From the NCBI GenBank assembly GCA_036365515.1, contig CM070873.1, positions 84,713,948-84,777,947 of the forward strand: DNA of 64,000 bases, written 5' to 3'. Origin of the DNA: Torymus aiolomorphi (taxonomy: Eukaryota > Arthropoda > Insecta > Hymenoptera > Torymidae). The notes under the pieces were generated by a model. It was not told the DNA's origin. It did not search any database and worked only from the letters and a program-made list of their open reading frames with translations. This document shows positions 46,001 to 55,300 of this stretch, piece after piece; the stretch's first letter is position 1, and every line of letters starts with the position of its first letter. Position numbers and translations under genes: made by a program.

Positions 46001-48273
46001 TTAAATTTAGATCTTTTCAATCAGCCAGTGTAGGGGAAATAACTTTTTTACTTGAACATTTCTTAAAAAGAGCATACAAATTGCAATATCTCCTCACTTG
46101 CTAATTATTTAGATCTTAAACTTGATAAACAGTCCCTCAGCATGTATTACATAGTGTGTGTAAAGTTTGAAATATTTGTAGAGAATGGAAAGGGATCTTT
46201 GAAATGAAAAGTCGAAAAAGCGCATCAAATCTACAGTTGGCCGTTGTTATTTATACGCCAGATTGCTAGATAGGTATACCTATATATACGTAAAACATAA
46301 CCTTCAATTTTCTTTAGCCGAAGAATTGACGCTTGATTAAAGAAAAAAATAGGCAAGGATTGACGCTTGACTAAAGAAATAATAGTCCCTTCCATGTCAG
46401 ACTTTCAAAACAGTGATTTTTACACGTTTCTAAGTGGGTTATAGGTTATTTGTACGACAGATCTGTCGTACAAATAACAACGCCGTAAAATAAATAAATT
46501 CTTGAATGACTTACTTTTCTGTCTTACGGCGGGGCCAAGTCCAAGCGGCACGGTCCGTTGGGTGTGCACGCACACGGTGCGGTACGGACGCTACGGTCTG
46601 CGAGGTGGGCGGCTGATGCGGCGCTCCAGGCTGCGCCGTCTGCGAGCGGTCCAGGCGGCAGGCACACCGATGACACGTCGATAAGCATCAATGGATAGAG
46701 GAGGGCACAGGTGGCGAAGGTGGCGGCGGAGGTGGTGGCGGCAACACGGGACCGCCTCCCGAAGGGCCTAGGCCCAGGCATCGGCGATGGACAGCTCAGC
46801 TGTGCTGCAGCTAGCAGCGCATGCGCGTACACACACACGGGCAAGGCCGCGCCGCTGGCCGCTGCCGTCGCTGCCGTCGCCGACTCGCGAATCTCGCGAT
46901 GCTACATATTACCCATATGGTACAATAATCTATTTTTTTTTTATATTATGCATAATCATGAGTGCATTGCCCTCCGTAATGACATTATGAATCATTCTGC
47001 AAAGTTTCACGTCGATATTTTAAGGCATCTGAGAATGGCATTTGAACGAAATTTTCGTTCAAATGCCATTCTTAGACGCTTTTGAATATTGACTTGGCAT
47101 TTTGCAGAATGATTAATAATGTAATTACGGAGGGCAATGCACTCATTATTTTTCATATATCGTTATATTTTCTTTTTTCTATTAAAAACAATATATTTTT
47201 TGCTCGGTCGGTAAAAATTGAGTTTGACACCCCCTTAAAGCGATTAAGCCAATTTTACTCTGGTTATGCAACGACAAAAAAATACTTTAAAATTATTTTT
47301 TTTTCTCAAAAAAATTGATTATAATAAATAAAAAATCATAAAAATGTAGAAAATTATAGTATTTAATATTCTTTTTAACAAAAAAAAAAAATATTCATGT
47401 CAATATCTTTATTTAATTTTGAAATATAACCTGTTTACAAAAAATTACCTTTTCATTAATAACTTGCAACAAAATATAGTTATCGAGATTTATTTTTTTG
47501 GAATTGTAGAGAATTTTATCCTGCACATAGAGTGAATTCATAAATATAAACAATATTAGCTCTAAATATTAAAAAAATCGAAAATAAAAATTTTCGCACA
47601 CGCGCACAGACATGCACACGCACACACATCCATACGGACATTTTTGAAAAATAGTATATTTCGATTCTAAATGTGCTAAACAAGATTCCTAACACATTTT
47701 CTCCAAAAATTTTTTTATACACAAAGCTTCCGCTAGGAGGAGCAAAAAAAAATTAGAAATTAATAAACGTAATATTATTCTAATAATTTCCAGCCAACGA
47801 AATCGATCCTGAATTTGATTTCAACGTTATTAATCAGCCATTGGAACGAAAAGTCCATGACGTGAGAAGGATGATTGGAGTACAGTTCCAAGAAGAAGGT
47901 AATCAACAATTCTCTAAATCCATATAAAATATAAAAATTTTCAATTAAATTAATTTTTTTTTGTATTTTTTTTTTTTTTTTAGAGAACGAACGTCTAGAT
48001 ATGGATTTCGATAGAGAAGTTATTGGAGAAGCCGATGCTGCGGCACAGGAGTTTTTAGAAATTTCCGTTCCAGCATGGGACGACCCTCCCGCACAAGACC
48101 TGCTGGTTCCTGCCATTCCTGAGCAACACGAATTGCAAGGTCCTATGAGGAACCGTCGGAGACGCCGACGACGAGGCCGTGGAGGACAACTACCAAGAAT
48201 TCCCGATGCTCCACAGGAAGAACCTCCACAACCGATAAAAGGTAATAACAAAAAAAATTGTAATGTTGCTTGA
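34078..48273 (+). CDS. FLYWCH / MULE-transposase-derived protein, nine exons
   Basis: Exons 34078-34178, 34271-34483, 35193-35538, 35611-35805, 35886-36220, 36309-36391, 36717-36881, 47794-47898 and 47984-48273 give 1,833 nt, 610 codons plus stop. All junctions are GT-AG and all phases resolve. Residues about 9-60 form a FLYWCH-like zinc finger (YLRCRNYGWCPATAKMR, then DHDDG), which binds DNA in its relatives. Residues about 190-385 match the MULE transposase core: LVNATFSTIP, IMADFEVAL with Asp258, GCNVHF, SLAFLPHEDI and RRTNNAIESYH with Glu377. Where MULE enzymes have the first catalytic Asp (DGTF/DATF) this has Asn195, so cleavage is unlikely. The tail has a Lys/Glu-rich helix, an acidic stretch and a run of Arg at about 571-578. 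AATAAA at 48292 fits a 3' end; use of a GT at 48242 to splice further is possible. Donor 5 is GTGTAA, chosen because GTAAGT two bases later breaks the frame. A nuclear DNA-binding role is inferred; co-option rather than transposition is suggested by introns, length and Asn195. Confidence 0.8.
36495..36703. mobile_element. 201 bp TTAA-flanked MITE in intron 6
   Basis: The element 36499-36699 has inverted ends of about 40 bp: GGTGATGTGACACCCACACT, then ATTACTC, and the complement at the right. It is flanked by TTAA at 36495-36498 and 36700-36703. TTAA duplication indicates piggyBac or Kolobok mobilisation. It makes up most of the 325 bp intron and ends 13 bp before the acceptor of exon 7. Confidence 0.75.
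36909..37639. other. Start of intron 7
   Basis: 36912-36990 is a shorter copy of the CTGCCAATTCATT repeat. The remainder is AT-rich with no recognised feature. Confidence 0.45.
37640..38023 (+). repeat. Left half of an interrupted hairpin-ended repeat
   Basis: It carries the family words (CTCAAATATCTCTGAAATTT, ATGGACCAATCCTTTTGCCC, ATCTACCCCTACAAAGAATT) and is cut at TTAA 38024. Its continuation, AGCGATTAAGCCAATTTTAC, resumes directly after the TTAA at 47235-47238 and ends in the hairpin at 47725-47743. Confidence 0.75.
38170..38810 (+). repeat. Tandem array, 40 bp monomer, 120 bp higher-order unit
   Basis: Monomers read TGCGTATTTCGCCTATACGC with AT-rich linkers. CAGTGTTA marks at 38439, 38559 and 38679 show a 120 bp period of three diverged monomers. 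The TGCGTA ... TACGCA core is an inverted repeat, so each monomer can form a small hairpin. Confidence 0.85.
38905..39795 (-). repeat. Tandem array, about 90 bp unit, about ten copies
   Basis: Units contain GTGCGCTCCGTAGGTTTTTG, TCGGATGCGAGGTCTAGGTG and GATGATGGAGTCC. Because 90 is divisible by three, the minus strand stays open for 218 codons (39006-39662) with a 30-residue repeat (HLDTKTYGAHHPNSI, then IGHLEHLDLASDLS). No start, splice or homology evidence shows that it is translated. Confidence 0.8.
39989..41100. mobile_element. 1.1 kb foldback, arms about 450 bp
   Basis: The right arm (about 40640-41095) is a near-perfect complement of the left arm (39989-40557); for example, AGTACATTGATTGGCAAAAG recurs inverted. 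The left arm has about 120 bp extra (40278-40398), either an insertion or a deletion in the other arm. The outer ends lack an obvious target duplication. No ORF. Confidence 0.75.
41101..41564. other. Spacer between foldback and second 40 bp array
   Basis: AT-rich; nothing recognised. Confidence 0.4.
41565..41850 (+). repeat. Second 40 bp monomer array
   Basis: About seven monomers of the TGCGTATTTCGCCTATACGC type, as in 38170-38810, without the clear 120 bp higher-order pattern. Confidence 0.8.
42000..42425 (+). repeat. Second 90 bp array, inverted relative to the first
   Basis: Four to five diverged units with AAAAACTACGGAGCGCACCA, CATCATCGGCTACC and GATGCGCCCTGA. The translated repeat (AKNYGAHHLDxxIGYPEHLD) matches the one read from the minus strand at 39 kb, so the arrays are inverted copies of one satellite. 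Stops interrupt this one. Confidence 0.7.
42426..42815. other. Spacer
   Basis: No gene or repeat recognised. Confidence 0.4.
42816..43362. mobile_element. Foldback, arms about 220 bp
   Basis: The ends TAGTCTAGGCACCAGG and the complement of CCTGGCGCCTAGACTA open long inverted arms (42816-43040 and 43150-43362), including GGTTTCCGTGGCCGATGGAT inverted at 43328-43347. The central 110 bp is unrelated. Confidence 0.75.
43363..44355 (+). repeat. Tandem array, about 320 bp unit, three copies
   Basis: GAGTCTGTCACGG (or CTGGCAC) marks units at 43369, 43688 and 44010, periods 319 and 322. The third unit has an internal duplication of a GAGAGTAGAATTATATGAAG segment and then grades into the next array. 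Confidence 0.85.
44280..46235 (+). repeat. Tandem array, about 314 bp unit, seven copies
   Basis: The word GAATGGAAAGGGATCTTTG marks units at about 44304, 44621, 44935, 45247, 45562, 45876 and 46190, so the period is 312-317. Units three apart are most alike, giving a higher-order repeat of about 942 bp. Satellite-like, no coding evidence. Confidence 0.88.
46236..46953. other. CpG-rich block near the right end of the TTAA element
   Basis: 46505-46910 is strongly GC- and CpG-rich, with GGTGGCGGCGG-type runs. Frames are open on both strands (106 codons minus, 124 plus) but composition alone explains this. A GTAAGT on the minus strand at about 46513 could be a donor of a first exon. It may be a captured promoter/first exon or simply element DNA. 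46445-46477 has a short palindrome (GTACGACAGATCTGTCGTAC). Confidence 0.4.
46954..47150. mobile_element. Hairpin element with perfect central palindrome
   Basis: Arms of about 95 bp are inverted (GAGTGCATTGCCCTCCGTAA at left, its complement at right). The two arms meet in the palindrome GAATGGCATTTGAACGAAAT and complement with almost no loop. A loop this short is rare among the other foldbacks here. Confidence 0.7.
47239..47750 (+). repeat. Right half of the interrupted hairpin-ended repeat
   Basis: It continues from 38023 after one TTAA. It has a CACA-rich simple repeat (47598-47630), then the hairpin CAAAGCTTCCGCTAGGAGG AGC at 47725. It ends 43 bp before the acceptor of exon 8. Confidence 0.7.
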
Positions 48274-48399
48274 GATATTAACAACAGCTGTAATAAAATG
48301 TCGTACCGACCCCCCCCCCCTCCCCACCAGCCGCCCCACATCAAGTTGACAAACAAATAAAATTTTTATTAGAAATTTCCGTTTCGGATATTATTCAAA

Positions 48400-51035
48400 A
48401 CTAAGTAACTTGTCACCCAAAATAATATTAGCAATCTTATATGGCATTATGTTCCCTTTATATCAGATCGTAGCGTGAGTGCAAAAACGGCCTCTAGGAA
48501 TTTTTACTGTCGCTTCTAATGCGACAATTTAAATTCGCGCCGGACATCGCAAGCTCGTTTAATTTACGTAATATAAAATGTCAATTACAAAAAATGTAAA
48601 ACACGTAATATAAAATGTCAGTTTATAACGAGGTTCCAAGATAAAATACGGAGAAGATAAGTATCTCGGTCCTCCGTATTCTATCGAACCCGTTAGGCTC
48701 TCGTTCCCGCGAATTCGTGTATCTCGAGCGTGTGTTGACATCGCTCGGACGATGTATTTGCGTTAGGTACGCGCGGGGCAGGCGCGACTTTGACCGTTGC
48801 AAAGTCGCGCAGGATTAATTTTTGAATCAGATTCTCACGAGCTGTCAAACCGCGCGTACGCGAGTAATTTTGATCGTCCGTGAAGAAAACGGTATCGTGC
48901 GTCCTCACCGGTGCAGCGCAGCGCCAGTCCACGTACCGACCACGAAGAGCAGCGCACGTGAGCAATCCGAGCCACTCCTGGGGTCCGAAGCGTCTGTAGG
49001 TGAACGCTGGACGTTAAGACTCGGCCTGAACACTCCGAAGTCGACCGGAGGATAAGGCCTGACGCAGGAGCGGATTCGTGAGCGAGCGACGAGGGAGTGC
49101 ACTCCTCCCGGTAAGACTCTTCGAGTATTTTCCGCGCAGCGTTTTATTTGTATTTTCGGCTCGCTGCGACGAGCGGCCGGTGTTGCGTTCACCGGCCCAG
49201 CGAGAATAAATACATTGATCCGCCCGCGCCGTCAGCGGATCACGTCTTCTTGTCGGCGCGCAACGCGACGCGTTTATGTTGTAATAATTTAAGAATAGAC
49301 CTTGTTATTGTTCTGTGAAGTAATTGAGGCTATTCTTCATTTATCGACCTTAACCTAACCTTCTCCCGGATACCGCCGCCTCCGCGGGAAAACGACTCCG
49401 CCGGTCGTTTTCATAGCTGAACTTAGCGGCCGCGCGCTTTACTCTTTGAGCGCGCGTATTTTACTCAGCGATCCATTTAGTTGGAAAGCGAAGTTCGTGT
49501 GCGATCTTCGCGTTGTTTTCAGGATTACAGAAGCAGATCCCCGGGCAAGTCATTTTAGTTTGACACCCGCGGCACCGTGTTCTAGGGCATCGCTGGCCTG
49601 TGGCTTTTCGGGATTTTTCCCCAGCAGCCATCCTGTTACAAGTTATTACAAAAGACGCGAATAAAACTGTAAAAAGCATGTTTATGTGTAAGGTTCATAA
49701 AGGCGGAAGACAAATCGATCAAGGTGTTTCTACCTCCTCCCGCCCCCCAAATAAAGTACATCAAGGTAACATTCGAACTACTATTTTTTATCACAAATGT
49801 TCGATATCCATATTATTAAAAACTATGTAACATTTCTTTGAATATAATTTTTCATGAGAAAAATAGAGATTTCGCTTATAGTTGCTTCATAGACGTGTAT
49901 GCTTTTCTTGATTTGCCATATTACACATACGTATTCTATAAATTAAATTTGTTTTTTAATATGTACATACAGCAAATATTTAAACGATCTTACTGTCCAG
50001 AAAAAATATAAAAATTTAAATTGCCGTAGTCTCACGACAGTGCAAAAACGGCCTCTAGGAATTTTTACTGTCGCTTCAGATGCGACAGTTTAAATTCGCG
50101 CCGGACATCGCAAGCGCGTTCAATATACATAAATACTGTAGATAAAATGTGGGTGATTAAAAAAGACACGAATAAAACGGTAAAAAGTATGTTTATGTAT
50201 ATGTCAGGTTCAAAAGGCAGAAAGCAAAATCGATTGAGGTCTTCCTCTCCCCTCCAGCCCAGCATAAAACACATCAATGTAACATTTTAAACTACTTTTT
50301 TTTATTAGAATGCTCAATATCGACATTATTAAAAAGTAACATTTAAAGTTTAATTTTTCATAAGAAAGGGTATGAGTTTTATTGGTAGCTGTATTATAAC
50401 ACGGTCGTTTACTCAAATTGAATTCGTTTTTTAATATCCACATGCAGCAAATATTTCAACGATCTTTCGGTCCCGCGAAAATGTAGCAATTTAACTTGCC
50501 GTAGTCACGATGGTTTTAATTACTAGAAGTATGTACTCTTCGAATTTTACTTGAGCGACAGCACCGATCGTATTGCACGCGTTTTTGGGCATTACAAATG
50601 TGTTTGCCTGATTTTTTACTAAGAATAATATTACCAATCTTATTTTGCACTATGTTCGTTTTATGTCACATCGTAGGGTGAGTACAAAAACGGCCTCTAG
50701 GAATTTTTACTGTCGCTTCAGGTGCGACAGTTTAAATTCGTGCCGGACATCGCAAGCTCGTTCAATATACATAAATACTTTAGATAAAATGTGGGTGATT
50801 AGAAAAGACACGAATAAAACGGTAAAAAGTATGTTTATGTATATGTCAGGTTCAAAAGGCAGAAAGCAAAATCGATTGAGGTCTTCCTCTTCTCTCCAGC
50901 CCAGTATAAAATACATCAATGTAACATTTTAAACTAACTTTTTTTTATTAGAATACTCAATATCGACATTATTAAAAAGTAACATATAAAGTTTAATTTT
51001 TCATAAGAAAGGGTATGAGTTTTATTGGTACCCTG
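48400..51035 (+). repeat. Triplicated repeat of about 644 bp, first copy interrupted
   Basis: GCAAAAACGGCCTCTAGGAA (GTACAAAAACGG in copy 3) begins copies at about 48481, 50043 and 50687. Copies 2 and 3 are nearly identical and 644 bp apart. In copy 1 about 1 kb of GC-rich DNA separates the left part (to about 48590) from the right part (from about 49641). A 70-codon minus-strand frame is shared by copies 2 and 3, but the differences are mostly amino-acid-changing. Confidence 0.75.
48595..49640. mobile_element. GC-rich insertion, possible solo LTR
   Basis: It starts TGTAAAACACG and ends CCTGTTACA, i.e. TG...CA with short inverted ends, as LTRs do. It contains an AATAAA (49204-49209) and is far richer in CpG than its surroundings. 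It interrupts a repeat whose uninterrupted form is seen at 50.1 and 50.7 kb. No clear 4-6 bp target duplication is visible and no internal retroviral-type domain is present. A captured promoter/5' UTR region is the alternative. Confidence 0.4.
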
Positions 51036-51069
51036 GTAGAACTGTTAAGCATAATATAGCCATAATATG

Positions 51070-51260
51070 CCGTATTTTATGACGGATGACCATTTTGTGC
51101 CGCATATTATGCTCATAAATCCTGTCACCTGGCGACATAATTATGACCATAGTTATGCTGATAATTATGACCACAATTATGCTGAAGGGATAACGAGATT
51201 AGAGGGACTATAGTAAATAATTATGACCATAATTATGGGCATAATTATGCTGAAGGAGCA
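51070..51260. repeat. Simple repeat of ATAATTATGACC/ATAATTATGCTG words
   Basis: Irregular tandem of 10-16 bp words around AATTATG, in several phases. No other meaning seen. Confidence 0.6.
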
Positions 51261-51303
51261 GGGGAGATATAAGGCTGCTCGTAAATGAAAATATCCGAAC
51301 GTT

Positions 51304-51425
51304 AGAAAGAGAGAGAAGATCGCGGGACGTAGCTATCTCTCTCGTCACGCAAGCTGACGCTCACTTTCTGCGCGTACTGCGCACGCGCAAGTATAAGAGA
51401 GAGCTACGTCCCGCAATCTTCTCTC
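51304..51425. repeat. Short inverted repeat at the hAT target site
   Basis: GAGAGAAGATCGCGGGACGT and the complement at 51399-51425 (ACGTCCCGCAATCTTCTCTC) form arms of about 30 bp. The hAT transposon inserted at the outer end of the right arm; its target duplicate CTTCTCTC is the arm's last eight bases. Confidence 0.65.
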
Positions 51426-51721
51426 TAGAGATGGGCGATATTTTTGAAAATATCGATATTACGTATCGATACATATCGTAGATAACGATATCGATATGAA
51501 TCAAATATCGAGCTTAAAAAATCGATATTCAAAAAAATCGATAAAATCGGAGTCTTTTAAATAATTTTTTTTAGTCTTATTGAAGTCTAAAATTAAAGAA
51601 TTTATAAAAAGTAGCCTGTTTATTGTACCTATTTATAATTGAATAAGTTTACAGATATACATTTTTACGAAAATCAGATCATTTACAAAAGAAATAAAAT
51701 ACTTGAATTTGAGTCTATACT

Positions 51722-53731
51722 TTATAAGCACCAATATTCGGTAGGTAACGTTGCCAAAAATAAACGTTCTTGGAAGTGTTGCGGATTCAAATTACTTCTC
51801 TTATCTGTTAAGATTAAGAGAGCTTGAGAAAAAAGTCTCTCAGATGGTACTGAGGTTGCAATAATTGTTAAGTAGCGTAAAGCTAATTTTGATAGCGCAG
51901 AATCTGGCATCCTGTTCCAATATTTAATTGGATCTTCTGTTCTTTTTATAAGAGGCTGGGACAAATAATAACGAAATTCTTCTGGCATTTCGGGACGAGA
52001 CTGTTGTGTAATTTCTTTAGCCTGTTTTTGTAAATTATGACGTAATTTGTCATCAAAGCTCCATATGTTTGTTTCTTCTGCATCACTTCTAGCTTCTCTA
52101 TTAGTATTTGGAGAAATATTCTCGTTTGAATCAGACTGTGCAATAATTTCTTTCTCAGACATTTTTCCAATTAACTTTTGTGTGACACTATTTATTACCT
52201 TAGAGCACGCTATTTTATCGCTAAAATACAGTTTTTTATACCTAGGATCCAGCAATGATGCTGTAGCAATAACAGTCATGTATTCAATGTTTTTAAAACG
52301 ATGATCAAACTCTTCGATAAGTAATTTTTTAAAGTGCTTGCTTATAACTGTTGTTGCATCTAAGATGTCTAAAGCGTGCTTCAAATTCTTAATAAGAGAC
52401 AATACTTCGCTCCCTGTCACATATTTTTCGCCACCGATGATTTCCGTTGCTTCGTTAAATGGTTTCAGCATCTTCATCAGTTCCTTTGCCGTGGTTAATT
52501 CTCCTCCCATTAGTGGTGTCGGTACATTATCACCATCTAATTTTATAAGAATTGACGACGTGACTTCTGATAAAATCAAATACCTTTCGAGCATAGCGTA
52601 TACTGAACCCCAGCGTGTACTAACACTTTGAACTAATTTAAGTTCCGACAGTTTTCTAAGCTCATCGCTAGCTACAACAGACTGCTTGAAGTATCTTACA
52701 ATCTCCTTGACTTTCGTAATAATCGGTGTAATTACTGTGTCTTTTTCTAGAATTCTTGATGGAACTAAATTTAGCGTATGTGCAAAGCAGGGTAAGTATT
52801 TTTCCTCACCAAAAGCATCAATCACCGCCCTTTTTATATTGGCTGCATTATCAGCTACTACAACAACGACATTTTCTTTTTTGATTTTCCATACAATAAG
52901 AAGTTCTTCTAACCATTTTCGAATATTAGTTGCTGTATGGCGATCGTCCAAATCCATAACTCCAATCATGATCGATCTTAAAGCACTACCATCTATAAAA
53001 TGACTTGTTAAACCTAAATAACTTCGGTTATTTAGAGTATCCGTCCAGATATCTGTGGTTAAAACTATATTATCTAGTTTCGAAAACAAATCTTTCACAT
53101 TATTGGAAAGTGCTTTGTACTTGTCTTCCATTTTCTCCGTTATTTGTTTCCTACTTGGAATTTTGTAAAAGGGCGCCGTGTAGTTAACAAATGTTTTAAA
53201 GCCCTCTTTTTCCACGGTTGACAATGGCATCTTGTCTTTAGCCAGCATAAAAATAAGTCGTTTTGTAGCTTCAGTAGCCTTTGCACCATCATCTACAAGT
53301 TAACGAAAAATGTAATATTTAAAAATAAATTATTGAAAACATATTTTAAAATAATTTTACAATTTACCTGCGTATGATCGCTGATGTTCAAAAATACTAT
53401 CCACCCTCAATTGAGATCGTTTCCGCTTTGGCGTTGAACATGTAGGGGTCGTAAGAGTTGTGGGCCTCATCGAATTTTTTGTTTCTTCGTCAGTTTTCTT
53501 GAGATCTTCAGACGGCGATTCCTCATCTACCGCTATCTCATCAGAAGCTTTTCTTTTCTTTGCTCCTTTCACACCTTCGAGATGGATTTTTGGATGATGC
53601 CGTTGTAAGTGAGCACGTAAGTTTGTTGTGTTGCCAGTTGATTTGATGCTGGTATTGCAGACTAAGCATTCCGACACCAACTGGTCCACCCTTCGAAAAT
53701 ATTTCCACACGTCACTCTTGAACTTTGACAC
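51722..53731 (-). CDS. hAT transposase with BED zinc finger, ZBED1-like
   Basis: Two exons, 53731-53368 and 53292-51722 (75 bp GT-AG intron, phase 1), encode 644 residues without a stop. Residues 7-47 are a BED finger: SDVWKYF, Cys22-x2-Cys25, NLRAHLQRHHP with His41 and His46; it binds the transposon ends. The RNase H-like core shows LTTDIWTD (Asp202), VVADNAANIKRAV (Asp269) and the hAT C-x2-H motif CFAH (290-293). The C-terminal hAT dimerisation region has IIATSVPSERLFSQA, then LTDKRSNLNP. All expected blocks are present in order, and the length is normal for the family. Start at the ATG just before SKFKSDVW. It lies inside an element with perfect ends, so it may be functional or only recently silenced. 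Confidence 0.92.
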
Positions 53732-54639
53732 TAGATAAAAAAAGAAATTATTTTTAATTTTATGTACAGAGAAACTTTATTTTAGATTTTACTGTGAATT
53801 AAAAAAATGATTCTAAAGAAAAAATTAGTTTCTAGGATTATGAAAATAAAAAAATGAGGTATACTATGCATACTATTAGATAAGCATAAGGTTTTGAAAG
53901 GTAAGAGAGACAGGATCACTCTTCACACAATCGCAATTTTAAATTCACTCAGACGATTCAATCTCAACCAAACGATAAGACCGATAAGCTGAAAGTACAA
54001 TATTGAATATTATTAAATTATATTATATGGTTTTCAAGATCATTAAAAAACATATACATAACCATAGCAATAGATATACTTATTACAATACTCAATTATT
54101 GAAATTTTAAAAATCTTCTTCGTCAGTACTACTGTCGCTACTGTTAATTAGAATGGTATCATCTAAACCATATGAATCTAAATCAAATCAAGTATTTAAA
54201 ATACTTTTTATACGTGATAAATTTTCTTTTAATTGAATTTGTACGTTAACAGACAAACTACAAAATAAAATATTTTGTAAAGTTTTTGCCTCACGTTGCA
54301 ATAGTAATTCAATATCGAGAATATCTTGCTTATATAAATTACTTTGATTCACTAATCTATTTTCTAATAAAACTAAATTATACTGCTGCTGTTCTAAATA
54401 TTTTATAAGGTCATTAGAGTTATTCATCTGCAAAAAAATTAAAAAATTTCGGATTGGATGTGGACAAAAAATGGAGTAGTAAAAAAAAATTAACTCATAA
54501 TGATGGCCTAGTGAATGCTAAAATATGGACTACGGACTCACATTTCTTACAAATCATAACATACATATTGCTTACCTTACACACAGTGTTGATGAAGCCT
54601 CGTTGTCCTTGCTCTGAATTTCGACAAAGGTTAAAATTC
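53732..54639. other. Upstream part of the hAT element
   Basis: It probably contains the transposase promoter on the minus strand. A minus-strand frame at 54188-54433 (81 codons, with Leu/Gln-rich helical character) is open but unrecognised. It could be an extra element protein or chance. Confidence 0.35.
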
Positions 54640-55300
54640 TTTGTTTACGCAGTCCGACAGCAGCGATAGCCGTCTTTGTAATCGTTGGCGTCGTCTCCTA
54701 ACTCGTACAGCTCGCACACTCCTGTCCAGCTTTCGGAGCGCCTGCCGCGTAAAGGTGATGGAGGTGAAAATTCTTCACTGAGCTCGGCACCAGCGATAGT
54801 CGTCTTTGTGATTGTCGTCGTCGTCCCCTAACTCGTACTCTCATGTCTAGCTTTCGGAGCGCCTGCCGCGTAATTAAGGCGATGTAGTTTAAAATTCTTC
54901 AGTGAGCCAGCAGCGGTAGCCGTCTTTGTTATTGTCGTCGTCGTCGTCTCTTAACTCATAAGTACTCTCGTGTCCAGCTTCCGAAGCGCTTACCGCAAGT
55001 GCCGCGTAATGGCGACGGAGGTTAAAATTTTTCGAAATATTTACTTAAAGCTCGTTCCGGCAGCAGCGGTCGCCGTCCTGATGATTGTCTCGTACTCGCA
55101 CTCCTATCTCCCCGGTCTCCCGTGTGCAGCTTGCGTAAACCGCCTGCCGTGTATTGGCGATGAAGGTTAAAATTTTCACCCAGCACGTAGCCCGACAGCA
55201 CCGGTAGCCCTCTTTGTTGTCGTCGTCGTCTCGTATTATTACCTTGTAACTCGTAAGTACTCTAGACTAGATAGCACTAGCACTAAACTCGTCGAACTCC
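54640..55300. repeat. Tandem repeat inside the hAT element, four to five units
   Basis: Imperfect units of about 120-140 bp share CAGCRGCGATAGCCGTCTTTG, GTCGTCGTCG, CCTAACTCGTA and TTTCGGAGCGCCTGCCGCG. They stand between the transposase gene and the right end of the element. Confidence 0.75.

Larger units (their letters stand above)
38024..47238. mobile_element. 9.2 kb TTAA-flanked element made of satellites and foldbacks
   Basis: The element 38028-47234 begins GGGGGTGTCAAACTC and ends with the exact complement. Further inside, both ends have a CCGACC word. TTAA stands at 38024-38027 and 47235-47238. Removing one TTAA and the element restores a continuous copy of a dispersed repeat that matches 18980-19030. 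A TTAA target duplication is known for piggyBac and Kolobok. No transposase, THAP or DDE domain is seen. The contents are a 40 bp array, a 90 bp array, a 1.1 kb foldback, a second 40 bp and 90 bp array, a 0.55 kb foldback, a 320 bp and a 314 bp array, a CpG-rich block and a small hairpin. It is non-autonomous as read. Confidence 0.78.

Noticed and set aside
48693..49192. Overlapping 70-95 codon frames on both strands
   Set aside because: They lie in the CpG-rich possible LTR, where stops are rare by composition.
49345..49362. TTAACCTAACC as a telomeric CCTAA repeat
   Set aside because: Only about two units, not a tandem array; the word is common near insect promoters.
50065..50919. A 70-codon frame shared by two copies of the 644 bp repeat
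   Set aside because: The copies differ mostly at amino-acid-changing sites, so the shared frame follows from recent duplication rather than selection.
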